Under the pieces are notes generated by a model. The model was not told the DNA's origin. It searched no databases and was given only the letters and a program-made list of their open reading frames with translations. Shown piece by piece: positions 29,883 through 36,848 of a stretch of 64,000 nt of DNA. The position numbers were made by a program, and so were the translations under genes. This stretch comes from Alphaproteobacteria bacterium (GTDB taxonomy: Bacteria > Pseudomonadota > Alphaproteobacteria > Micropepsales > Micropepsaceae): the NCBI GenBank assembly GCA_016124635.1, contig WGNJ01000018.1, positions 186,001-250,000 on the forward strand, read 5' to 3'. Positions within the stretch are counted from its first letter, which is position 1, and every line of letters begins with the position of its first letter.

Positions 29883-31112
29883 ATGGCAGCCTCATCCGAT
29901 TTGCCCACTGGCTTGCAACTCACCGAGCTCGATCCGGGGTTTCGAGCAGACCCGCATCCTTTGCTCAAGCGCTTGCGCGCCGAAGCGCCGATGCATTGGG
30001 ACCCCGTCTTCGGCGCCTATTTCATGACGCGCTACAACGACATTCGCGCCGTCGTGACGGACCGCGGGCTGCTTCGCGATTCCGACAAGGCCGAAGAAGG
30101 CGCGCACTTTGCAAAATTGTTGCAGACGCGACCGCCGGGGAGCCCGCAAGACGACAATTCGCGGTTCATCCTGTTCATGGACGATCCCGACCACACGCGT
30201 GTGCGAACCCCGCTGGCGAAGGCGCTCTATGCGCGCGTTGCGAAAGCGCGCGGCGAGGTCGAGGCCGTCGTAGATCGTGTCCTCGACCGGCTCGACCGCA
30301 AAAGCGAGTTCGACGCGATCTCGGAGATCGCGGTGCCGGTGCCGGTGCTCGTGATCGCACGCTTGCTCGGCGTCGACGAGGCGCGCGAGGAGGAGTTTCG
30401 CGCCTGGTCGGAAGGCTTGATCCTCAGCCTGCATCCGATGCGCACGCCCGAGCAGACCGAAGCATGGGGTCAGGCAACAAGTGCCGTGAACGACTACTTT
30501 GCGGCCGAGATCGCGGAGCGCCGGCGCGCGCCGCGCGACGATCTGATCAGCGACATCCTGGCGGCGCAGGAGCGCGGCACCGAACTCACGGACGAGGAAA
30601 TCCGCGGGCATTGCGTCGGATTTCTCGTGGCCGGCAACATGACGACGAGCGACCTCATCGGCAACGGCATCCTGGCGTTGCTGCAGCATCCGTCGGAGCT
30701 GGCAAAGCTGCGCGCGAAGCCCGAGTTGATCGGCAAGGCGGTCGAAGAAATCTTGCGCTACGAGCCGCCCGTCGGACAGACCGCGCGCATCGCCGATCGC
30801 GAGATGAGCGCCGGCGGCTGCCCCGTGCACAAGGGTCAGATGATGATCACGTCGATCCCGGCCGCGAACCGCGACCCCGCGGCCTACAGCGACCCCGATT
30901 GCTTCGACATCACGCGCGAGACGCAACCGCACGTTTCATTCGGCGGCGGCCAGCACATCTGCATCGGCGCTCCCTTGGCGCGGCTCGAGGCGCAAGTGAC
31001 GCTGACGAAGCTGCTGCAGCGGTATCCGAATTTGAAGCTGGTGCAGGACGACATCCGCTGGAAGAACACGCCGTTCTTCCACGGGCTCGAAGAATTGCGC
31101 GTGCGGGCTTAG
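29883..31112 (+). CDS. Cytochrome P450 (bacterial class I type)
   Basis: This 409-residue soluble monooxygenase has the I-helix oxygen-binding region GFLVAGNMTTS, the K-helix ExxR (EEILRYEPP) and the heme loop FGGGQHICIG with the thiolate ligand C360. Early features PMHWDPVFGAYFMTRYNDIRAV and DDPDHTRVRTPLAKAL are typical of soluble CYPs. No dedicated ferredoxin or reductase gene lies nearby, so redox partners are elsewhere. The substrate is unknown. One oddity is NMTTS, where the usual form is A/G-G-x-D/E-T: an Asn replaces Gly and Met replaces the acidic residue. Confidence 0.92.
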   Translation: MAASSDLPTGLQLTELDPGFRADPHPLLKRLRAEAPMHWDPVFGAYFMTRYNDIRAVVTDRGLLRDSDKAEEGAHFAKLLQTRPPGSPQDDNSRFILFMDDPDHTRVRTPLAKALYARVAKARGEVEAVVDRVLDRLDRKSEFDAISEIAVPVPVLVIARLLGVDEAREEEFRAWSEGLILSLHPMRTPEQTEAWGQATSAVNDYFAAEIAERRRAPRDDLISDILAAQERGTELTDEEIRGHCVGFLVAGNMTTSDLIGNGILALLQHPSELAKLRAKPELIGKAVEEILRYEPPVGQTARIADREMSAGGCPVHKGQMMITSIPAANRDPAAYSDPDCFDITRETQPHVSFGGGQHICIGAPLARLEAQVTLTKLLQRYPNLKLVQDDIRWKNTPFFHGLEELRVRA

Positions 31113-31128
31113 TCGGCGCGCGGCCGGT

Positions 31129-32058
31129 TCAAGCGGCCATCAACGCTTTCACGTGTGCGGCGGCGGATGAGGCCAACGCGTTCAGGTCGTAACCGCCCTC
31201 GAGCGTCGAGACGACACGCGAATTGCAGCGCACTTTGGCGACGCCGCATACCTTTTCGGTCGCCCAGGTGTAATCCGCTTCGGTCAGATTCAGATTGGCC
31301 AGGGGATCGCGGCGATGGGCGTCGAAACCCGCCGAGATAAAAATGAACTCGGGGCGGAAAGCATCGAGCGCGGGAAGAACCTTGCCTTCCCAGGCTAGGC
31401 GGAATTCGGTGCCGCCACTGCCCGGATCGAGCGGCACGTTCATGATGTTGTGCGCCCTGCCCTGCTCCTGTGGACGGCCGGTGCCGGGATAAAGCGGCAT
31501 CTGGTGGCTCGATGCGAAGAACAGATTCTCGTCCTCGGCGAACATTACTTGCGTGCCGTTGCCGTGGTGTACGTCAAAGTCAACGACCGCAAGCCGCTTC
31601 AAACGGTGGTGCTGGCGGGCATGCAGCGCGCCGATCGCGACGTTATTGAACAGGCAAAAACCCATCGCCTTCGTGGGCTCGGCGTGATGACCCGGCGGCC
31701 TCACCGCGCAGAACGCATTCTTCGCGCCGCCCGACATCACGAGATCGACGGCCTCGACCAGCGCGCCGGCGGCACGTAGCGCCGCTTCACCCGATCCCGG
31801 CGAGACGTGCGTGTCGGGATCGAGAGATGCGTAGCCGCGCTCAGGTACCGCGCGCATCACCGCCGAAATGTAAAAGCCCGGATGGACGCGTGCGATCTCT
31901 TCCTCGGTCGCCGCGCGGGCTTGTTGGCGCGCCAGATATTGAAAATCCTCCGCCTCAAGTGCGTGCAGAACGGCGCGCAAGCGGTCGGACGACTCCGGAT
32001 GACCCGGCGGCGTTTCGTGATACAAGCAGGCCGAGTGGGTGAAGAGTGCTGTCGTCAT
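31129..32058 (-). CDS. Histone-deacetylase-superfamily hydrolase
   Basis: This is a 309-residue zinc-dependent deacetylase fold (acetoin-utilisation / acetylpolyamine amidohydrolase group). Visible features are HPESSDRLRAVLHAL near the N-terminus, RPPGHHAEPTKAMGFCLFNN (charge-relay histidines), the zinc ligands in DFDVHHGNGT, and SAGFDAHRRDPL. The substrate could be acetylated proteins, polyamines or small molecules. Genes of this type often neighbour xseB in alphaproteobacteria; here the two are separated by the hydrolase and P450 genes, perhaps by insertion. It is divergent from the ZntB-like gene. Confidence 0.9.
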   Translation of the reverse strand: MTTALFTHSACLYHETPPGHPESSDRLRAVLHALEAEDFQYLARQQARAATEEEIARVHPGFYISAVMRAVPERGYASLDPDTHVSPGSGEAALRAAGALVEAVDLVMSGGAKNAFCAVRPPGHHAEPTKAMGFCLFNNVAIGALHARQHHRLKRLAVVDFDVHHGNGTQVMFAEDENLFFASSHQMPLYPGTGRPQEQGRAHNIMNVPLDPGSGGTEFRLAWEGKVLPALDAFRPEFIFISAGFDAHRRDPLANLNLTEADYTWATEKVCGVAKVRCNSRVVSTLEGGYDLNALASSAAAHVKALMAA

Positions 32059-32117
32059 CGCGGTAGTGTGCCCGCACCGGCGCTAAGGCCGCAAGCCGCA
32101 ATCTACGAAAGTCGCGA

Positions 32118-33098
32118 ATGGGCGAGGACGTCGAACAAGGCCTGGTCTATGCCTACTTGCTGGACGGCAAAGGCGGCGGCCGCGAAATCGGTTGGAACGA
32201 GGTGCGCGATTGGACGCCGGACGCGGGCGTCATCTGGATCCATCTCAACCGTACCAAGGAAGACGCCGAGCGCTACTTGCGGCACGAATCCGGTCTCGAC
32301 GACATCGCGGTTGAGGCCCTGCTCGCTCCGGACACGCGGCCGCGCACGGCGGCGCAAGGGCCAGGGCTCATCGTCAATCTGCGCGGCATCAATTTCAACC
32401 CGGGCGCCGATCCGGAAGACATGATCTCGCTGCGCGCTTGGATCCAAAAGAAGCGGATCATCACGTCGCGCGCGCGGCGGCTGATGGCGGTCGAAGATTT
32501 TCGAGAACGGATCATCCGCGGCACGGGGCCGAAGGACGAGATCGACTGCCTCTTCGAGCTGGCGAAAGTGATGCTCATCCGCGTGGGGCACGTGGTCGAA
32601 GAGCTGTCGGACAAGGTCGACGAGCTTGAGGATCAGGTCGTCTCAGGAGACACGCGCAAGATCCGCGACGAGCTCTCGAATTCGCGCAAGCGCGCGATCG
32701 CGATCCGCCGCCATCTGGCGCCGCAGCGCGAGGCCTTGGCGCGCCTGCAAGCTGAAAAACACGAGATGCTCGACGCGATCGACGCGGCGCATTTTCGCGA
32801 GCTTGCCGATCAATCGGCCCGCTATGTCGAAGAGCTCGACAGCGTGCGCGAGCGCGCGACGGTCGTTCAGGATGAGATGCTGAACCGGCTCGCCGAGCGG
32901 CAGAACCGCAACTCCTACGTGCTGACCGTTGTCGCAGCTATCATGCTGCCGTTGAGTTTCATCACGTCGTTGTTCAGCGTGAGCATTCCTGGAATTCCGT
33001 TGACCAGCGACCCGAACGCATTTTGGCTCCTGCTCATTTTGCTCGGCATCATCGTCGTGGTTGAACTAATCGTATTCCGGCTGACGCGTTGGTTGTGA
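32118..33098 (+). CDS. CorA/ZntB-family divalent cation transporter, GxN motif replaced
   Basis: This is a 326-residue protein with the CorA/ZntB plan: a large cytosolic funnel domain (VIWIHLNRT, LRGINFNPGADPEDMISLRAW), a long stalk helix rich in charged residues, and two C-terminal transmembrane helices (VLTVVAAIMLPLSFITSLF and FWLLLILLGIIVVVELIVF). ZntB-type proteins carry zinc or other divalent ions through a pentameric pore. The loop where the family has GxN (such as GINVGG) reads SVSIPGIP, so the canonical Gly and Asn are absent. Folding and family are clear; transport activity is not certain. Confidence 0.85.
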   Translation: MGEDVEQGLVYAYLLDGKGGGREIGWNEVRDWTPDAGVIWIHLNRTKEDAERYLRHESGLDDIAVEALLAPDTRPRTAAQGPGLIVNLRGINFNPGADPEDMISLRAWIQKKRIITSRARRLMAVEDFRERIIRGTGPKDEIDCLFELAKVMLIRVGHVVEELSDKVDELEDQVVSGDTRKIRDELSNSRKRAIAIRRHLAPQREALARLQAEKHEMLDAIDAAHFRELADQSARYVEELDSVRERATVVQDEMLNRLAERQNRNSYVLTVVAAIMLPLSFITSLFSVSIPGIPLTSDPNAFWLLLILLGIIVVVELIVFRLTRWL

Positions 33099-33105
33099 GA
33101 CGGCG

Positions 33106-34107
33106 ATGGATTTGAATCAGTTCCCGCGAGTTGCACTCGGCCATTGGCCGACCCCACTCGAGCCGATGGATCGGCTGAGGACGCATTTGGGAAGCGGCTG
33201 TCCGAAGCTCTACGTTAAGCGTGACGATTGCACCGGGCTTGCGACCGGCGGCAACAAAACGCGCAAGCTCGAATTCCTGATGGGCGAGGCGCTCGCCGAG
33301 CGCGCAGACATCGTCATCACGTTCGGCGCCGTGCAGTCGAACCACTGCCGGCAGACCGCGGCGGCGGCGGCGAAGCTCGGCCTCGAGTGCGATCTCATCC
33401 TGCTCGACATGGTGCACGGGCGCGGGCCGTCCTACCCGACGTCGGGAAACGTGCTCCTCGACAAGCTGCTGGGCGCGCGTCTGCACCAGACCTCGCCGTC
33501 GTCCGCGCAGGTCAAGCTGCAGGAGTTGCTCAATCGTTACGAGATGGCGGGGCGCCGGCCCTACGTGGTGCCGCTCGGCGGCTCGAACGCGACAGGATCG
33601 CTCGGCTATGTCGCCGCCTATCGCGAGCTCGGCCAACAATGTGCCGATCAAGCGATCACCGTCAGCACGATCGTCCACGCGGTGTCGAGTGGCGGAACGC
33701 AGGCGGGGCTCGTTGCCGGCGCCGCGTTCTACGATCACCGCACGCGCATCTTGGGGATCAACGTCTCACGGCCCGACGGCACGGGCAGTGCCGAGAACGT
33801 CCGCGAGATCGCGCGCGACGTGCTTGAGCGGCTCGACGGCGTGCCGCCCGGGCTCGACAGGCGGGTCGAGGTGGTCGACGGCTATTTGGGCCCGGGCTAC
33901 GGCGTTCCGACCGAGGGGACGCGCGAGGCGCTCAGCTTGGCTGCAAGGTACGAAGGGCTGATCCTGGATCCGGTTTATTCGGGTAAAGCGTTCGCCGGGC
34001 TGATCGCGATGATCCGCGAAGAGAAATTCAACGCCGACGAAACGGTGGTCTTTCTCCACACGGGTGGCAACGCCGTGCTGCCTGCTTACGTGGACGAGAT
34101 CGCTTGA
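33106..34107 (+). CDS. PLP-dependent D-cysteine desulfhydrase-like enzyme
   Basis: This 333-residue fold-type II PLP enzyme of the ACC-deaminase/D-cysteine desulfhydrase family carries the Schiff-base lysine K51 in GGNKTRKLEF, followed by FGAVQSNHCRQTAAAAA and AVSSGGTQAGL, the phosphate cup. Members degrade D-cysteine to pyruvate, ammonia and sulfide, or cleave L-cysteate; ACC deaminase is also related. The gene starts 7 bases after the ZntB-like stop, so the two are probably co-transcribed. Distinguishing D-cysteine from cysteate substrate needs comparison with characterised enzymes. Confidence 0.88.
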   Translation: MDLNQFPRVALGHWPTPLEPMDRLRTHLGSGCPKLYVKRDDCTGLATGGNKTRKLEFLMGEALAERADIVITFGAVQSNHCRQTAAAAAKLGLECDLILLDMVHGRGPSYPTSGNVLLDKLLGARLHQTSPSSAQVKLQELLNRYEMAGRRPYVVPLGGSNATGSLGYVAAYRELGQQCADQAITVSTIVHAVSSGGTQAGLVAGAAFYDHRTRILGINVSRPDGTGSAENVREIARDVLERLDGVPPGLDRRVEVVDGYLGPGYGVPTEGTREALSLAARYEGLILDPVYSGKAFAGLIAMIREEKFNADETVVFLHTGGNAVLPAYVDEIA

Positions 34108-34117
34108 AACGCGAAGC

Positions 34118-34396
34118 CTAATGCACGGCGACGCCGAGGATCTCGAGCGCTTTCGTGTATTCGTCGACGCCGTCGCTGCGGCGCGACGCACTATCCCTGG
34201 AACAATCTCGCGCGCCGGCCTTCGCCCAGGCTTTCGCACGGCCCAGATCGGGGCTCGATCCATTCGCCGCCTCTGCTGCGTCCCATTGCGCGCTCAGAGA
34301 TTTGCATCGCGCGGCGGCGTCTGCCGCCTGCCCAGCTAGCGCTCCGATGGCAAGCGCAAGCGCGCTCGCAGCGATGACGATGGTTGTGTTGCGCAT
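34118..34396 (-). CDS. Small secreted protein, unknown function
   Basis: This 92-residue protein has a clear Sec signal peptide (TIVIAASALALAIGALAGQAADA). The short mature part has two cysteines (RCKSL and DCSRD) that may pair, and several charged residues. I do not recognise a family. It converges on the desulfhydrase gene with an 11-base gap. Coding is supported by the signal peptide and the codon bias. Confidence 0.6.
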   Translation of the reverse strand: MRNTTIVIAASALALAIGALAGQAADAAARCKSLSAQWDAAEAANGSSPDLGRAKAWAKAGARDCSRDSASRRSDGVDEYTKALEILGVAVH

Positions 34397-34498
34397 CCGG
34401 CCGTTCCCATGTGCTTCGATCAGCGAGATAGAGTGTCAACCTCGCACACCCCTCGCAGATTCATAAAGGGAAATTCAGGGAACTCGCAGAGGCGCGAC

Positions 34499-35101
34499 CT
34501 ATGGAAGCGCGATCGTGGCCCACGTCGCCGCGTCGTGGCCGTCTGAATCGGCCGGATATACCAGATCCGGTTTTTCTTGCGCCAAGTCATGCACCTCGAC
34601 GCGCAAGCGCCACTCTTTCCCTGAAAACTGCGACCGCGAGATCAAGAACTCCTGACCGTCATAGGGCTTCACCTGTTTGGCCAAAGGTTGCGTCGGATCG
34701 GCGTTGTGTCTGAATTCGATCACGTTCGCAAGCCAGTTGGCATTGTTGTAAGGCACGAACGCGGGATCGGCATCGGTCCAGCTTGCGCCGATCAGCTTAC
34801 GCTCCGACGTCTCCTTCTCCGCATGCAGGTTCCAGATTTGACCGTCGGCCGCCGCGAGATAAAGGTCGGTGTATTGCGGTCCGCGCGCTGCATTCTTCAC
34901 CGCGATCGCAATCTGATCGTCGTTCGCCTTGATATAGAGCGCGACGCCGCCGCCTAGCGACACGCGCGTCGCGTCGGACCACTCAGTGCCGAAGATGCGC
35001 CCGTCCGTCACGATCTCGGAGGTGCTGGTCGCCGGGACCTTCACTGTGCCGCTTGCCGCCGCCGCCAGAACCAATGCGACCGCGCTCACCAACACGTTCA
35101 T
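34499..35101 (-). CDS. Secreted CBM9/DOMON-like protein at the end of the formate dehydrogenase operon
   Basis: This 200-residue protein has an N-terminal signal peptide (VLVSAVALVLAAAASG) and then a beta-rich domain. The pattern DGRIFGTEWSDATRVSL, YIKANDDQIAIAVKN and LYLAAADGQIWNLHAEK is like family-9 carbohydrate-binding / DOMON folds. Related folds bind sugars or heme, but I see no sure ligand residue. It lies 11 bases after a 48-codon ORF that follows mobA, with GGGGAGG just before its ATG. It may ride on the same transcript as the formate dehydrogenase genes. The function is unknown. Confidence 0.75.
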   Translation of the reverse strand: MNVLVSAVALVLAAAASGTVKVPATSTSEIVTDGRIFGTEWSDATRVSLGGGVALYIKANDDQIAIAVKNAARGPQYTDLYLAAADGQIWNLHAEKETSERKLIGASWTDADPAFVPYNNANWLANVIEFRHNADPTQPLAKQVKPYDGQEFLISRSQFSGKEWRLRVEVHDLAQEKPDLVYPADSDGHDAATWATIALP

Positions 35102-35112
35102 GATGCCCTCCC

Positions 35113-35259
35113 CTACCTCGCCGCCTTAAGACTGACGGGTGCAGGCGGAGTATCGGGGACGAAGAAGTCGGGCATCAAGTCTTTCGTCGGTCGACGCGGT
35201 GCTTTCGCGGGGAAGCCGCTGTTTGCCGCCGCGATTTTGTCGCGGCCCGGCCAAGCCAT
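35113..35259 (-). CDS. 48-residue microprotein coupled to mobA
   Basis: A short frame starts at ATG 35259-35257 and stops with TAG at 35113. Its ATG shares a base with the mobA stop (TAATG), a classic reinitiation junction, and its stop is 11 bases before the next gene. The peptide begins MAWPGRDKIAAANSGF, is Pro/Arg/Lys-rich in the middle (APRRPTKDL), has an acidic-aromatic patch (MPDFFVPDTPP) and ends SLKAAR. I recognise no family and see no signal peptide. Position and coupling argue for a real gene rather than chance, but length limits confidence. Confidence 0.5.
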   Translation of the reverse strand: MAWPGRDKIAAANSGFPAKAPRRPTKDLMPDFFVPDTPPAPVSLKAAR

Positions 35260-35828
35260 TAGGTGCCGAGCATGGCCTCGATGCGCGACAGATCGGCCGG
35301 TTCATTCACGTTCGCGAACGCAGCAACATTTGCGAAATCGACGGCGCGCGCCCCGGCGGCGTCGAGCACGGCGTGGGTTCTCGGCAGCGACGCGTCCTTC
35401 AACGCAGTCAACAACTGGGGCCGAAGGCCTGCGGAGAGAACGGCGACCAGAGGCTCGACACCTTGCGGCGTGCGCGCATATGCGCCCACACCGCGCGCTT
35501 CGATCAGGCGCCGATAGATTTCCGCCGTCAGCAGAGGCATATCGCACGGCGCAAAAGCGACGCGATCATCTTCGCCCGAGGCGGCGAGACCCGCCGCAAT
35601 CGCAGCGAGGGGTCCCTTGCCCGCGTGCTCGGGAGCAGCGTGGACGAGCGGCAAGCCGAGCGCTTCGTACCCGGCCGCACGCGGCGCTTCGATCAGGACA
35701 CGATCGCAGAGTGTACCGAGAATGTCGGCGACGTAGAGGGCCATGGCGCGGCCCTTCAGGAGCGCGAGGCCCTTGGGCGCACCGCCGAAGCGCGTGCTGG
35801 CGCCGCCCGCGAGGACGACGCCGATCAT
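35259..35828 (-). CDS. mobA: Molybdenum cofactor guanylyltransferase
   Basis: MobA attaches GMP to molybdopterin to form the bis-MGD cofactor used by formate dehydrogenase alpha subunits. The 189-residue protein has the nucleotidyltransferase signature LAGGASTRFGG with the lysine in APKGLALL, and the metal-binding Asp in FAPCDMPLL. The start overlaps the fdsD stop as ATGA. Its location inside the formate dehydrogenase operon fits the cofactor need of FdsA. The stop TAA overlaps the start of a 48-codon ORF. Confidence 0.93.
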   Translation of the reverse strand: MIGVVLAGGASTRFGGAPKGLALLKGRAMALYVADILGTLCDRVLIEAPRAAGYEALGLPLVHAAPEHAGKGPLAAIAAGLAASGEDDRVAFAPCDMPLLTAEIYRRLIEARGVGAYARTPQGVEPLVAVLSAGLRPQLLTALKDASLPRTHAVLDAAGARAVDFANVAAFANVNEPADLSRIEAMLGT

Positions 35829-36040
35829 GCCTTGGATTGACGCAGCAGCTCCACGCCCTTGCGCGCCAACGGATCGAGGCCGGCGCCGCCGCGCTCAAGA
35901 TGCGCGACGATGTCCGCCCGCATCACCGGATCCCAAAACTTCCGCAAATGATCGGCAATGGCGGCAGGCGCTTCTGCTTCGCCTTGCGCGCGGAAGAATT
36001 TGCCAATCTGGTTCGCGTTCGCGATCAGCTTCTCAAGCAT
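35825..36040 (-). CDS. fdsD: Formate dehydrogenase delta subunit
   Basis: This 71-residue protein matches FdsD: LEKLIANANQIGKFF at the N-terminus, then AIADHLRKFWDPVMR and a C-terminal helix. FdsD is needed for activity of the NAD-dependent FdsABG complex, probably in assembly or stability. The ATG at 36040 is chosen because it starts the conserved segment and overlaps the fdhD end by 8 bases; longer in-frame starts lie inside fdhD. The stop overlaps mobA. Confidence 0.9.
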   Translation of the reverse strand: MLEKLIANANQIGKFFRAQGEAEAPAAIADHLRKFWDPVMRADIVAHLERGGAGLDPLARKGVELLRQSKA

Positions 36041-36848
36041 CGGCCGCCGCCTCCAAACGGATCCGTTCGGGATGCGTGAAGATTTCGAATCCATCCTGTC
36101 GCACGATTCCGGCGATTGTGATCCCAGCCGCCTTCGCCTCTTCCAGCGCAAGGGCCGTCGGCGCCGACACCGCGGCGAGCACGCACGATCCCATGTGCGC
36201 AGCCTTCTGCACCAACTCAACCGACACGCGGCTCGTCATCAAGATGGCACCTTCCGACGCCTTGCGGCCTGCACGGACCAAAGCGCCCGCGAGCTTGTCG
36301 AGCGCATTGTGCCGCCCAACGTCCTCGCGCACCGCCACGATGCCTTCGCCCGGCACATAGAATGCCGCCGCATGTGCCGCGCGCGTTTCGGCGTTCAGCT
36401 TTTGCAACGGAAACAGCGTATCGACAGCAGAAACGATTTCGTCCGCTCGAACCGAGAGATTCGCGTTTACGGGCGGTGGTTTCGCCAGGGCTTCGGCAAT
36501 GCTCTCAACGCCGCACAATCCGCAGCCCGCGGGTCCAGCGCGTCTGCGGCGCCTGCCGACGAGCGCATCTCGTTCATGCCGCTTCAGCCTCATGCGCAGT
36601 TCGATGCCGCGCTCGACCGCCACGACCTCAAGCGCGCCGATGTCGTCCGCCGACGAGACGATTCCGTCGTTGAGCGAAAACCCAAAGGCAAAATCTTCCA
36701 GGTCGGCGGGCGTCGCCATCATCACGGCCTCAGTCCCGCCGTCATAGACGAAGGCGACCGGCACTTCCGCCGCGACCTTGCGCGACCCGGGCTTCGGCGC
36801 ACCCCGCCACGTCATGCTCTTCCATTCAAGCGAAGGCTTCTGGCTCAT
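36033..36848 (-). CDS. fdhD: Formate dehydrogenase accessory sulfurtransferase FdhD
   Basis: FdhD (FdsC) passes sulfur from a cysteine desulfurase to the Mo cofactor before it is inserted in the alpha subunit. The 271-residue protein shows the key cysteine pair CGLCG (C109, C112), EDFAFGFSLNDGI and the cofactor-binding end REDVGRHNALDKL. It starts in overlap with the fdsA stop (ATGA), and its 3' end overlaps fdsD by 8 bases. It is the maturation factor of this operon. Confidence 0.95.
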   Translation of the reverse strand: MSQKPSLEWKSMTWRGAPKPGSRKVAAEVPVAFVYDGGTEAVMMATPADLEDFAFGFSLNDGIVSSADDIGALEVVAVERGIELRMRLKRHERDALVGRRRRRAGPAGCGLCGVESIAEALAKPPPVNANLSVRADEIVSAVDTLFPLQKLNAETRAAHAAAFYVPGEGIVAVREDVGRHNALDKLAGALVRAGRKASEGAILMTSRVSVELVQKAAHMGSCVLAAVSAPTALALEEAKAAGITIAGIVRQDGFEIFTHPERIRLEAAADA

